Assembly: GCA_016647705.1 (NCBI GenBank)
Contig: CM028338.1
Coordinates: 15,150,240-15,214,239, forward strand
Reading direction: 5' to 3'
DNA: 64,000 nucleotides
Source: Eucommia ulmoides
Lineage: Eukaryota > Streptophyta > Magnoliopsida > Garryales > Eucommiaceae
In this document: positions 21,011-30,890 of the stretch, in pieces
Layout: each line of letters starts with the position of its first letter
How positions within the stretch are numbered: position 1 is the stretch's first letter
Notes under the pieces: model-generated
Told to the model about the DNA's origin: nothing
Databases searched by the model: none
The model's input: the letters and a program-made list of their open reading frames with translations, nothing else
Program-made: the position numbers and the translations under genes

Positions 21011-21323
21011 TCTCTTGGCTTTGTGCTCGTACCTCTTCTTGGAGGAGAGGGTCTCCCCCCAAGGCCTAATCCGCCATGGATGACGTTAATCTCACCATCA
21101 ATCCTTTGTTCGTCATCACCCCTACTCGCCTCTAACCTAGGAGGGGGTAACTTATGTTCCTCCTTCTTCTACGACCCCTATGTTGGTCGCGGGAGTCGTG
21201 CTCTTCCATTTTGGGAGCTCGGTCATCCCTTCGAATATAGCGACCTAGGTGCTAATGAGGGCTTCAATTTCTTCCCCGATTTGAAAATAATTCCCGGTAG
21301 AGTGTCCCTAGTTTTTGTGGAAT

Positions 21324-22918
21324 TCACAGTATTTGTCCATAGACCTCACCATTGGTTTTCTGCTGGGGGGTGGAGGAGGAGAAAACAAAATTCCTCCCTA
21401 CATTCCCAGCTAAGATAGTGGCCACTGAGACCATGAGTGGTGTGTAGCTCTGCTGACAGTTCCCCTGGAACGGGAATGGTCTCCGATCCCCGAGCAACGG
21501 CCCTAGTCTTCCTTCTGCCTGCAGCCTTTTGGATCCATGATGTTTGTTCGGCCCTTTCTCAGTATTTTCTTTCTTCTTTTGACCTCTTCCTCGATTCTTC
21601 CGAGCTGTTTCTCGCTCATCAGCATTATGGAACCTCGTGCTTCTCTTTAGGGCGGTATTTAGAGTAGGAGCTGGGTTAGAACATAGGTCATACATGAGAT
21701 GTCGATGCTTTAGGCCGTCGATGAATGCGCTCATTGCGACCATGTCACTGAGTTCATCGCACTCGATGATCTCTTTGTTTAACCTCTCCACATAATCTCC
21801 TAGTGATTCATCGGGTAACTGCTGGAGCGCAAGGATGTGGGTCATGGTTTTTAGCCTGCACCACGATCATCCTAATCGTGAAAGGAAGAATAGCTCTAAC
21901 TCATGGAAATTGGAGATGGAGGTTGGTGCCAAAGTTCGGAACCAAGCCCCTGCGGCCCCCGTAAGGGTGAGGGGAAATGCCTTGCATCTCATTACTATTG
22001 AGGCGGTGTGTAGGTCCCTATAGGACCTAAAGATTAACAAATGGTCCTCCGAATCAATGACCCCATCATAGAGGATCATTTGGGGTGGGTGTATCGCGCG
22101 GGCAGGGGTTCTTCCAGAATTTCACCAATCAAAGGAGATCTTACCTCCAAAGGAGGCCCGACCAGGCCCCTGGTTCCTTGGATCTGTTGTACGACTGCCT
22201 CCATGTTAGCTAGGTGCCTCTCCACCACCGCCTCAGCCCTTGGCTAGTCTCGAGCCTGACTGAAAGTGGCTCGAGGTGGGGGCTGTCATGGCGGGGAATG
22301 TGAATCTACCTCCCGAAAGCGACGGGGGTAATGATCGGACCACACGGTAGCGCTATGTGCGGGCGCTAACTCAGCTCGGTCGCCTCTCCTCCGCCTTGGT
22401 GGAGGTAGTGACGGGGATCCCGAGACCTCAGGGGGTACTAACTCAACCTCCCTTTGACCGATGTTGTGGGTCCAGGGCCTTGGGATATGCCCATCTGAAC
22501 GGATGACATGTTCTTCATCCTCAACCGCCTGCCCCTCCCGACTCGCAACTTGGACTGTCGGAAGATCTAATGGAGGGACCGTTGATAGGCGGGCCAGGAC
22601 GATCTGGAAGAAGGTTTGGAACTCGCTGTGCTGATGTTCCAAAAGATCGACGTGGGCTGCCTCCGGTGCTCCAGAAGTTTGCCCAACAAACTGCTCTGGG
22701 GGCAGGACTAGACCTACTTGGGCGGCATGCTGAGTGGTCAGTCTTCCCAGCTCGGACGACGGGATGGTGGGCAGGTGAAGACTCTCTACAGGCGGTGCCT
22801 GGGGATCCGACCTGGGAACTCTCGACATACCCTGCACGGATATGAGAGGTGGATTACTGTTGGTGGCAAGTGCTTGGTCGTCCTGGCAGATTTTCTTCCC
22901 AGACCTTATGATCATCAA
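21324..22918 (-). pseudogene. gag: gag of element C
   Basis: Three frames in order: 22918-22286 (N-terminal variable head, Pro- and Arg-rich, no stop); 22079-21867 with YDGVIDSEDHLLIFRSYRDLHTASIVMRCKAFPLTLTGAAGAWFRTLAPTSISNFHELELFFLSRL; and 21845-21324 with LPDESLGDYVERLNKEII...MVAMSAFIDGLKHRHLMYDL. The last two form the retrotransposon gag domain (capsid). The tail (21400-21560) is basic, with a possible weak knuckle (CQQ...). Two frameshifts at about 22080-22290 and 21850 disable it. Confidence 0.85.
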
Positions 22919-22964
22919 GTCTTAACCTCGTGGGGAGCTAACGATCAGGGGAGGCTTTTAGTGC

Positions 22965-22986
22965 GTTCCCACAGACGATGCCAAAC
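22965..22986 (-). other. Primer-binding site of element C
   Basis: On the minus strand the bases just after the 5' LTR read GTTTGGCATCGTCTGTGGGA. Element G has nearly the same bases after its LTR (TTTGGCGTCGTCTGTGGGAA). Many plant Tat-like elements show this GGCGxCGTCTGTGGGAA sequence at the primer site. Confidence 0.75.
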
Positions 22987-23643
22987 TGTTGATGTCAAAA
23001 AGTGGTGACGGGTTAACAGTATGGTCCAGGATGATATCGGGGACACAAGACAACCATCAACACTGCAACTAGTTGAGTTCAAGGGTGGTGATAATCTCCG
23101 AGCTGAGCTCCACTCTTCTACTCCGAGCACCTGCACAAAGACCCACCGGGGTTGTACCCAGTAAAGTCCCTTCGGCGTGAGAGTAAGTATTCGGGGGTGA
23201 AGGGCTGAAAATATATTGACTTTAGTAGTAGTCACGTCCCTCTGGGCAGTGGGTGCCCCGATGTATTTAAAGGCGCCAGTGCTTGATTTGTGCCACGAAA
23301 TTAGGGAGCCAAGCTCAGGTTAATTGACCTAATCCATTGGACAGCCAATGAGCAGGCAGGTTAGCCCTTTAAACGTTTAGGCTGGCTTTTGAGCCCATAA
23401 GTAGAGGCTCATGGGCCAGAACCTCACAACGGCCCGGTGAACTCCCGAGTGCGGAGGTGGCGAGCAGAGGGTGCCTTAACCCGTCAGTTCAGTAAGTCAG
23501 ATTACAGCTTGACGGTCCAGATTTCTTCACTGAGACGACCCTCAGCTCGGTACTGTGGGGATTTCAGGTCTCATCTCGGCCGTTCTTCTATAATTGGGTG
23601 GATATTGACCACGTGGTGTACCTGACGAAATTCCCCTATATCA
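22987..23643 (-). repeat. 5' LTR of element C
   Basis: In plus orientation TGTTGATGTC...CCCCTATATCA, colinear with 12030-12707. TSD AACAT follows at 23644-23648. Confidence 0.9.
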
Positions 23644-24207
23644 AACATTATAAGTTTTTTTTTGTTTTAAAATATTAATTAAAATTTTCAAAACCTCCAT
23701 TTTCATTTATTAAATTTTTAGTTTTTATTTGATAATTATTATTACAAATTATAAATTTTTATTTTTGTGTTTATTGTCAATTATTATGTTTATTATTATT
23801 TTGTAACTTCTATAATTTTTTACACTATATAAAGGGCGTTGGCTACTCCTTGAAAGATATAAAAATATCCTAAGAGTTCTTTCTCCGACTAGTATACCGT
23901 TATATAATATATTCAAGGGCAATTCGGTAAAGATGGTTCATTAGTCTTCTGGTGGACATGAACCTCGAGAGAACGTGCTTGTAAGCAATGGTTGTATCTT
24001 GGAGTATCCATTGCCGTCAAAATCTTAACGTATGGAGGTAATCGTTACTTTAAGACAACGATCATTCGTATTTCCTTGAACTCACATGCCAATTAATTTT
24101 TCTTAATTATTTTATTATTTATATTTTGGAGAAGTTTATTATTTATATTTTAGTGACAAATTTATATTTATTTAAATTATTGTCAAAAACATATCACTTT
24201 TCTAACA
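23644..24207 (+). repeat. Remainder of the 3' LTR of copia A
   Basis: It starts with the right TSD copy AACAT, then TATAAGTTTT. A TATA box lies at about 23827 (ACTATATAAAGGGC). The end TTTCTAACA at 24207 matches the window-start LTR tail. With the 12 bases left of C, the LTR was about 571 bases long. Confidence 0.8.
23826..23836 (+). promoter_or_regulatory. TATA box in the LTR of copia A
   Basis: CTATATAAAGG in the middle of the LTR is a good plant TATA box and would mark the U3/R promoter of A. Confidence 0.55.
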
Positions 24208-24242
24208 CAAAAGCCACTACTAAAAAAGCTAGCGATTTACGC

Positions 24243-24898
24243 TACGTTTGATGTGTTATTATCATTGCTATATTTGATGACAAGAGAGATTACATGTGGT
24301 ATTGGAATAACATCAAATGGTCAAATAATAATTTAATTAAATTTTCAAACGGTATAATAGTTAATTTTATTAAATTTCATTCCAATTCAAATATTTGGTT
24401 AGTTTTTTTTCTCATTTTTTGGCCGATAAATAATTAAAACCTAATCTCATGTAATTGGAATTAACCAATACCAAGTTTATCTTGATATTGGTTAATCCCT
24501 TATTTTGTGGGATTAGAGAAATCTTGGTAATGAGAATGAGATTTAATCCCATGTGTTAAACCTAGAAATGGAATAATCATTCTCATGTCTATTCCGATCC
24601 TGTCTTGAATCCTGCATGCAAAACCTCACCTTATTGTATTGTATCTTCCTTTTATGGAGAGGAAATAAAGGGCAATTGGTCCCCCTTATATCCCACAAGC
24701 CTTCCAAAAAGGTGAGGAAGATTTAACGCGAAATTTGAAAACCAGAAAAAGAATTAAGTATTGAACTTGGCAAAAAAAAATTGTTCTTCTCCAATATTAT
24801 TATAATAAAACTCAAGGAACAAAACAAAAAAATTGCCCACTCATTTATGTTCCATGTTTTTATTGGAACGATAACAAAAACACTAAACAAACGCCAAA
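24243..24898. mobile_element. Possible foldback or MITE-like DNA element
   Basis: The left end CGTTTGATGTGTTATTATCA is loosely mirrored by the right end: the reverse complement of 24868-24893 reads CGTTTGTTTAGTGTTTTTGT. Inside, ATTAACCAATA (24460-24470) and TATTGGTTAAT (24486-24496) form a perfect 11-bp stem over a 15-base loop, and GGGATTA/TAATCCC words recur as inverted arms. No TSD is clear. The call rests on the inverted structure. Confidence 0.3.
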
Positions 24899-25619
24899 CA
24901 AAATGTATTCATACATCTATTAATTAATCAAAATTAAGAGATATTTTGACGGTCCGGATTAAATCATGAAGAATTAATGGCTGAGATTTAGGCGGATATT
25001 TGAAATAATAATTTTTTAGTAAGATCTGAGATGGTTGTAGGTTAGATGACTCACTGGAAGGATGAATAGTGTGAGGACCTCGGTAATTTTTGGCTTCTAA
25101 CCGTTAGTTTTCTACCTTCGGTCCTATTTCTCTCCTACGATCCAGTCCTAACCTTCATTTCCCCTCCCTCATTTCAAGACCTAAACCTTCACGATTCAAC
25201 TCACCTCCCATGTTTGGCCTTCAACTGCAGATCCAGTCACGTTCGACCTTCATTTCCCCTCCCTCGTTTCCTCTTCATCCGTTCAGAGCTTAAGTCGTTC
25301 ACTCCCACGTTCGTTTCCCTTGAAGAGAAAACTTCTTGGTATCCGACCACGTTAGTCGATCAATCATCTCTCACGTTTCGCCGTTCACTTCCACCTCCCA
25401 CATTTGCCTTGAAGGTCGGACTGATTACATTACACTAATGGAATCTCTTCATTCCATTTTTGTTCAATCGAACTCCTCCCTGGCCAGTCACTCTCTCTCT
25501 CTCTTCTCTACCGTTCGTGACCCAATATATGAGCTTCGATTTTAATTTAGCAATTTATTTCGTTCTTCACCAATTTCTTCTCTCTATCAGACTTTGGAGT
25601 AGATATGGACGATAAGAAG
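24899..25619 (+). other. Non-repetitive flank ending in a pyrimidine-rich leader-like stretch
   Basis: No retroelement similarity is visible. From about 25090 the plus strand becomes C/T-rich (CTCTCTCTCTCTTCTCTACC near 25491), as plant 5' leaders often are. CTTCATTTCCCCTCCCTC occurs twice (about 25154 and 25248), hinting at a local duplication. A short frame at 25214-25438 shows no known family. An ATG at 25604 (ATGGACGATAAGAAG) lies directly before solo LTR F. Confidence 0.4.
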
Positions 25620-26110
25620 TGATATGGGGAATCTCGTCACATATACCACGCAGACAATATCGTTCTAAGTGTGGAAAAACAGTCGGGCTGAGAGTTGGAA
25701 TCCCCTGAGTAGAGATGAGAATCGTCTTGCCGAGCTGAAGAAGTATGAACCGAGCCGGCAGACTCTGGGCCAGGCTGGCGAACTCGGACACCATCTGCCC
25801 GTCGTCTCCGTGCTTGGTATGTTTTCTCTACTGACACCAGAGCACTTTTAGTCCTTCTCTCCCAGATACTTACTCTTACGCTGAAGGGATTTCATCGGGC
25901 ACAACCCCGATGAATCTTTATGCAGGTGCTCGGAGTGAAGAAGTGGAGCTCGGCTTGAAAGTCGTCAGCACCTTGAATTCACCAAGCTAGTGATGCCACT
26001 AACAATCTCGTGGGTATATTACTTTTCCGGACCATAGTGTTGGTAGCTTATCACTTTTGGACATCAACAAGAAGTATTCTTTGCAGGCGTGGGTTTTGTC
26101 TCTTCGAATT
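25604..26110 (+). pseudogene. Possible host exon start split by solo LTR F
   Basis: ATGGACGATAAGAAG (25604-25618, within the left TSD) and, after F, TATTCTTTGCAGGCGTGG (from 26075) are in one frame if F and one TSD copy are ignored. The frame stays open to about 26115, near a possible donor (TCCTG/GTTTTT). The CT-rich stretch before it resembles a 5' leader. I do not recognise the peptide. It may equally be chance. Confidence 0.3.
25620..26069 (+). mobile_element. Solo LTR F, diverged relative of the LTR of element C
   Basis: It starts TGATATGGGGAATCTCGTCA and ends CACTTTTGGACATCAACA, matching the sense-strand LTR of C at both ends and in the middle (ACTTACTCTTACGCTGAAGG; TGCAGGTGCTCGGAGTG). 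Perfect 5-bp TSDs AGAAG flank it (25615-25619 and 26070-26074). No internal element sequence is present. At 450 bases it is shorter than C's LTR (657-678). Confidence 0.85.
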
Positions 26111-27439
26111 GAATCCTGGTTTTTTTTTTGTGGTGTAGATGTACGAAAATTTTTGAAGTTTATTACATTATTTTTCTCGATTCTTTTCATTTTGACCTGA
26201 AAGGTGTTGTCAAGTTGCCTTTTATTAATGACGCCTGCCGCTTAGCAGAGGTTGCATATATCAACTTACAGAATAAATTTTTTGTACATGTATCTTGTTG
26301 TTACCACTGATGAAATTGAAGTCTGTGTTTAAATAAAATTGTGAATTTTTAACTATTCTTTTTGCATTTGTGAAAATGATCTTTTTGGCATAATGGTCTG
26401 AATTTCTGTCTTTGTACAAAGAGAGATAATACATCAGCTAGCAACGTTTCACAGAAGCGTGGCTCTAGCACTTCAAATCTAAAAATTCCCGGAGAAAGTT
26501 TAGTATATTTCTAAAACTCTCCTCCAGATTCCCATTGATTGCCTTGAGAAACGAAGTGAAAAAATTCGAAGCAAGCATGGTTTTATTTGCTCTCTGAATG
26601 AATCAAGAATTTAGGAACTTGCGTATAGAAAAAACCACTTTTTGCTTCAACCCACTACTCTCGGAGATATCCAAAATCTTTTGAAATATCCACAATTTTA
26701 GGCAGTCAAGTTTTCTTTTAGGTTTTTCCCTTATGAAACTTCCATAAACTTGAGCAGTTAAAATTTCCTTTTAGTTTTTCCTCTTAGGAAACATCCATAA
26801 ACTTGAGCAGTCAAATATAGCAAAGAGTCACTTTTGCTTCAAACCTCTCTCTAAGACCAGGATTGAACCCATTAGTTGATTCCATCACCTTTAAAGTTCA
26901 ATTTTTCTTCGAAATATTCGGACAATTTATCTTTGGCTCCTTATCAATTTATTTTCAACTTATTTAACATTAATTATGATATTTAACTAATTTTATATTG
27001 TAGTTTTTTTTACTAATATATTTACTTTGACAATTTAGATTATTGTGGCTTTTATTTTTTAGCCGACTAATGTTCATGTGTCTCTTCAAACATTTATAGA
27101 TATAGTGAAGACAAATTTATTATTTTACTTAAAAACATGAATTTGATTTTAATTTAATTAATTTTATTTAAGTTTTTGGTAGACTTTGGTGTTGACATGA
27201 CAATTAAATTAATTTTAATATTGTATATTAAAATTTGTTTGCTATCCGATTTTTTAATGGGGTTCAAGAATTATAAAGTAATTTGAGAGTTATATAAGTA
27301 AAAAACCGATTAATTTTGGAGTCTTTAGGCATGGAGTACAACTATGTTTTATATGAAACTATTCATTTAATATGCTTACTATACATATCTCAAGACATAA
27401 AAATTTACTTATGGAAAAGAAAAAAGACAATGAACAGGT
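26070..27439. other. Low-repeat flank with possible exon fragments
   Basis: No transposon similarity is seen. The stretch 26196-26270 (frame DLKGVVKLPFINDACRLAEV) and 26427-26510 (frame DNTSASNVSQKRGSSTSNLK) read like coding sequence by composition, but neither is recognised and neither has clear splice sites at both ends. 26925-27440 is AT-rich and empty. This is the best place in the window for remnants of a host gene. Confidence 0.3.
26697..26820. repeat. Two-copy tandem duplication, unit about 60 bases
   Basis: Two successive stretches share TTTCTTTTAGGTTTTTCC / TTTCCTTTTAGTTTTTCC, then CTTATGAAACTTCCATAAAC / CTTAGGAAACATCCATAAAC, then TTGAGCAGT. The word TTGAGCAGT recurs about 54 bases apart. 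Confidence 0.7.
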
Positions 27440-27447
27440 CTCCAGCA

Positions 27448-28032
27448 TTAGGGGTGTGCATCGGATTGGTCAAACCCGCCAAAACCATCCAACTCGCCTA
27501 AACCGCATCGCGAAAAATCAGTCCAATACTAACCCGCACATTGTGCGGGTCATAAAGCTTGAAATCCGCATATAAATGAGCAGGTCACTGTTCGGGCCAT
27601 TTTTTTACGGGTTTAACCCGTGCCGCCAAGTAGAACACAAAAGGACGTTATTTTGTGATGATATAAATAATATCTAAGCCCGTTGTCTACGGTTTTTATC
27701 TGTTCCAATCACCGTCAATCATTTATCTTGCATCTTGTTATCATCGTTCTTCCTAAATCTTAATTCATTCTTTGTATTTGTGAAAATTTCTTCCTAAATT
27801 CATTCTTCACCTTGGACAATCCACGGTTCTAGTTAGCCCAACCCGAAAATAGGCTAAACCTGCAAACTATTGGGTAGCCTACGGTTTAAACTAGCCAACC
27901 CACACACTCCATCCTGGCCCAACCCATACATCATTGGGCAATTTACAGTTCAAACTAACCCAACCTGCCTAGTATTGATTTGGTCTGCGGTTTTGGTCCA
28001 AACTACCCCAAACCACCCGTTGCATACTCCTA
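27448..28032. mobile_element. hAT-type MITE
   Basis: The left end TAGGGGTGTGCATCGGATTGG and the reverse complement of the right end, TAGGAGTATGCAACGGGTGG, form terminal inverted repeats typical of plant hAT elements. Flanking 8-bp duplications are TCCAGCAT (27440-27447) and CCTAACAT (28033-28040). They differ at three sites, all transitions. The inside is rich in GGGTT/AACCC words in both orientations and codes for nothing. Length is 585 bases. Confidence 0.75.
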
Positions 28033-28040
28033 CCTAACAT

Positions 28041-28178
28041 TAATGAAAAAGAAATCAATAGAAAAACCAATTGTGGAGGGCATTAAACTATTTGTCAAAA
28101 AAATAAACATTGATTCGGTTCAAGGAAAACGAAGCTAGCGGTACAACTTGAAACAAATGCCACAAGAAACATGTATAG
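28041..28178. other. Short flank between MITE and element G
   Basis: About 140 bases of AT-rich sequence with no gene or repeat recognised. It continues, once element G is removed, at 44853. Confidence 0.5.
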
Positions 28179-28183
28179 GAAAG
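28179..28183. repeat. TSD of element G, left copy (GAAAG)
   Basis: GAAAG is found here and, identical, at 44848-44852 directly after the 3' LTR end CAACATCA. Confidence 0.85.
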
Positions 28184-28804
28184 TCATATGGGAGAAACTC
28201 TTGCCCACAATTGATAAAGGATTGAGAGCTTTGGTGGGTTAGATCGGGTTAATGATCTAACCCAATAGAAGTAACCCGGTGATCATTTTAAGCTGAACAC
28301 ACCGGCTCACTGGGAAAGAGGCCAAAATGACTCAATACTTAAATAAGAAAAGACCTAGTAAGGAGGCCGAATCATGGGTAATTAGAACCCACAGTGGAAA
28401 GTCCAAGAAGTGGTCAGCCCAAGATCTCTACATCCCCTATGGATGAGGAATATTGCAACTAACTAACTGTGCATAAGTTAGGTCATCGCCAAATTCCATG
28501 CCTTGAGGAGAGGATCGTGGCATCAAATCCCGTGCGTTGAGGAGAGGATTATGGAGAGGACGACCTCACCAAAGAGACAACACAAATCAAGAAGTGGAAG
28601 ATATCAACATATTATTTTACGATTCAAGTGCTTGAACATTCACCCATAAACAAACTAACTTATTTTCACACAGGAGGTTCTTTGGCCAACACCACACCGG
28701 TGTCCCTTGGAGCTAATCGATTTTGTAGGTTCTAGGAGAAGGTTGTGAAGGTTTTTAGCATGTGTTTAATCATTTGCATGCGCTAGGGATTTTTGGCAAC
28801 ATCA
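28184..28804 (+). repeat. 5' LTR of element G
   Basis: It starts TCATATGGGAGAAACTC (the other copy has TGATATGG) and ends GGCAACATCA. Shared with 44218-44847: TAAATAAGAAAAG, GGTAAGGAGGCCxAATCATGG, CTAATCGATTTTG. The first dinucleotide is mutated from TG to TC. Confidence 0.9.
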
Positions 28805-28825
28805 TTTGGCGTCGTCTGTGGGAAC
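28805..28825 (+). other. Primer-binding site of element G
   Basis: TTTGGCGTCGTCTGTGGGAA follows the LTR end with no gap. It matches the primer site of C except for one base in the core. Confidence 0.8.
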
Positions 28826-28863
28826 AGGTTAGAAAAGCTTATCGTTGTAAAGATGAGGTAGCC

Positions 28864-30110
28864 ATGAGCAAGAGTAGCAGGTCCGAGCCAAAGTAGTGAC
28901 GTTTCGCTGCAAACCAATACTGAACTTCCTGTAGAAACGTTGGAAGAGGTTTATGCAAACCCTCTGCTAGAGGTGCAAACCATTGATTCACGAATCGATG
29001 ATCTCACAGGGAAGATATCAGAAATGGTGGACATAATCAAATGGATGGCGCAGTAGATCACTAACAACACACCACAACTACATGAACTGAAAATGCTGCC
29101 GAAAAGAACTAAGATGTCATTCACCTCTAACATATTAGAAGTACCACTCTCGGAGAAATTCGACCCCACAAAGTTCAAAAAATATGATGGAAAAATAGAC
29201 CCTATTAACCATATCTGCCAGTTCAGACATGTTATGGTCTTATATAGAGCAGACAATACGCTGTGTAGAGATTTTGCTAAAACCCTGAAGGGGTCTACTT
29301 TGGAATAGTTATACAAGTTGCCGCCTAATTCCATCTCATCATTCATAGATTTTGGGAAACAATTCATCAGCCACTTCACAACTTGCCAAAGGTTAATAAA
29401 GGGACCCGATTATCGGCTAGCCCTACAACAAGAAAAGAGGGAGTCCTTGTGCCAGTACATAAACCACTTCAACAAAGAACTAATGTGTATTGAGGGTTGT
29501 GACACTAACCTCATCATAAACATATTTATTTTAGGGTTATGTCATGACCGATTCCAAGACTTCCTCACCAAGCATAACCCGAAAAGCATGATTGAGCTGA
29601 TAGATAAAGTTAAACCTTACATGAAACTAGAAAATGTCAAATTTGCTAGAGATGGAAGGGTATAAACCAAATATAACCTTAGAAAAAGTGAGAAATATCA
29701 CAAAAGAACAAAGGGCAATAGCTCAAATAGGCAGAAAGATCGTCCCCGAAGCTTAGGTTTTAGACCGGATGCATGTTAGGAACCAAACCTCCCAAAACTA
29801 CGGATGCCAATCTCTAGGATTTTGCTTGAAATCTGTTTGTCCAAGGTAGTTCAGTGGTCTCCCAAGATCCACGCAAAGTCTAACTAAAAGAATAAGGCAA
29901 AGTATTATGAATTCCATAAAGATCATGGCCATGACACAATTGATTGCTGGGAGCTCAAAAAGGAGATTAAGCGACTAATCGACATAGGCTAGTTACGTGG
30001 CTATTTGTAGAAGCATTTAAGGTATCGGAAGAGACCCAGAAGTGAAATCTGTCACGAAAGTCATGATAAGGAGGGAAAAAATGACGGTACTAATAGTAAT
30101 CGTGAAGTCA
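28864..30110 (+). pseudogene. gag: gag of element G
   Basis: The ATG at 28864 (MSKSSRSEPK) is followed by a stop. The conserved capsid text is in 29093-29665, one frame with a TAG at 29306-29308: PLSEKFDPTKFKKYDGKIDPINHICQFRHVM...FAKTLKGSTLE, then PPNSISSFIDFGKQFISHF, EKRESLCQYINHFNKELM and NIFILGLCHDRFQDFL. This is the retrotransposon gag domain of Tat-like elements. The tail to 30110 is rich in Arg and Lys with a DHGHDTIDCWELKKEI-like block at about 29926-29970, as in the family, and further stops. Confidence 0.85.
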
Positions 30111-30115
30111 TTTAT

Positions 30116-30890
30116 ATGATAAACATTACTGGACCGACTACTAGAGAAACCAACCCTGAAAGGATGAGAAACATCCGTGAGGCAGCGTTGGAACGCAGTT
30201 ACGGAGAGGTAATATTAGTGACCATAAAGCTAGGCCTTGTTATCACCTTCACTGACAAGGATTGTAAGGGAATAGTGTATCCACACGAAGATGCCTTGGT
30301 TATAACCCTTTGGATCTCCAGTTTCGAAGTGAGAAGAATCTTAATTGATATGGACAACTTTGCCAACATCATCTTTGCGAACAGGTTGAAACAAATGGGG
30401 GTGCCCAGCTTAGATGCTGGCTCAACTCAGATAGTTACGGTAGGATTGAACAGAGACCTCAGCTCACCTAAAGAAAAGATCAGCTTGCCAGTCACGACTA
30501 ACAAGGAAGAAAATGTATACACTAAGGCCACAGAGTTCATGGTAATGGACTCCTCATCTTCCTACAATGCAATGTTGGGATGATTCTGACTGCATGCAAT
30601 AAAAGTTGTGACATCAACGTTCCACCAATGTATCAAGTATACAAAAGATGGTGCAATGGCGGTAATACGAGGAGACCAGGTAGCATCTAGGCAGTGCTTT
30701 GCAACAATTATGAAGTGGAAAAAAAATCTTATAGTAATTAAAGCCAGAGCATGAAGAAGCTCCACCTAATAACTCAGCTCAAGGAGATTGATGATTTTAG
30801 AGAGTACCCCAGTATGCTCTAACCTGCTGATCAATTATAAGGGATTACTTTCATACAAGGAGCACAAATGCTAATGATAAGAGAATCCCT
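30116..30890 (+). pseudogene. pol: Protease region of element G, active site lost
   Basis: The 155-residue frame 30116-30583 contains ITFTDKDCKGIVYPHEDALVI, the usual lead-in, then VRRILIDMDNFANIIFANRLKQMG where the family has VLVDTGSSxNVLF. The DTGSS box is DMDNF here, so the catalytic loop is destroyed. SSSYNAMLG (family SxYNAILGR) follows. After the stop, remnants of the linker to RT run to about 30890. Confidence 0.8.

Larger units (their letters stand above)
12030..23643 (-). mobile_element. Gypsy element C (Tat-like), about 11.6 kb, inserted in A's 3' LTR
   Basis: It reads on the minus strand. The LTRs are 22987-23643 (5') and 12030-12707 (3'), running 5'-TGATATAGGG...ATCAACA-3'. The primer site abuts the right LTR and a GGGGGC purine tract abuts the left one. 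Minus-strand order is gag, protease, RT, RNase H, a second (archaeal-type) RNase H, integrase. The second RNase H is diagnostic of the Tat group. Between integrase and the 3' LTR lies a gene on the opposite strand with four introns-plus-exon blocks and a 100-bp tandem array, both also typical of Tat elements. Frameshifts and stops are scattered, but key catalytic motifs mostly survive. Confidence 0.9.
1..24207 (+). mobile_element. Copia element A (Tork-like), 5' end outside window, hosts two gypsy insertions
   Basis: The outer element of the left block. Its pieces, in order, are: LTR tail (1-109), gag start (564-1069), gag end through protease and integrase (9041-10588), RT end and RNase H (10589-11460), and the 3' LTR (12018-12029 plus 23649-24207). 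The domain order protease-integrase-RT-RNase H is the copia order. The 3' LTR begins TGTTATAAAC after a GAGGGAT purine tract, as in Tork-type elements. The pieces line up only once inserts B (1070-9035) and C (12030-23643) are mentally removed. Most of RT is deleted. The 5' LTR start, and so the outer TSD, lies outside the window. Confidence 0.85.

Noticed and set aside
17703-21667. Plus-strand frames opposite to pol of C
   Set aside because: They mirror the minus-strand RT, RNase H and integrase codons, whose conserved blocks are clear on the minus strand.
22570-23008. Plus-strand frames opposite to gag of C
   Set aside because: Shadows of the minus-strand gag head; no family resemblance.
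25214-25438. 74-residue frame in the CT-rich flank
   Set aside because: Composition follows the pyrimidine-rich stretch and there is no recognised domain. Described only as leader-like sequence.
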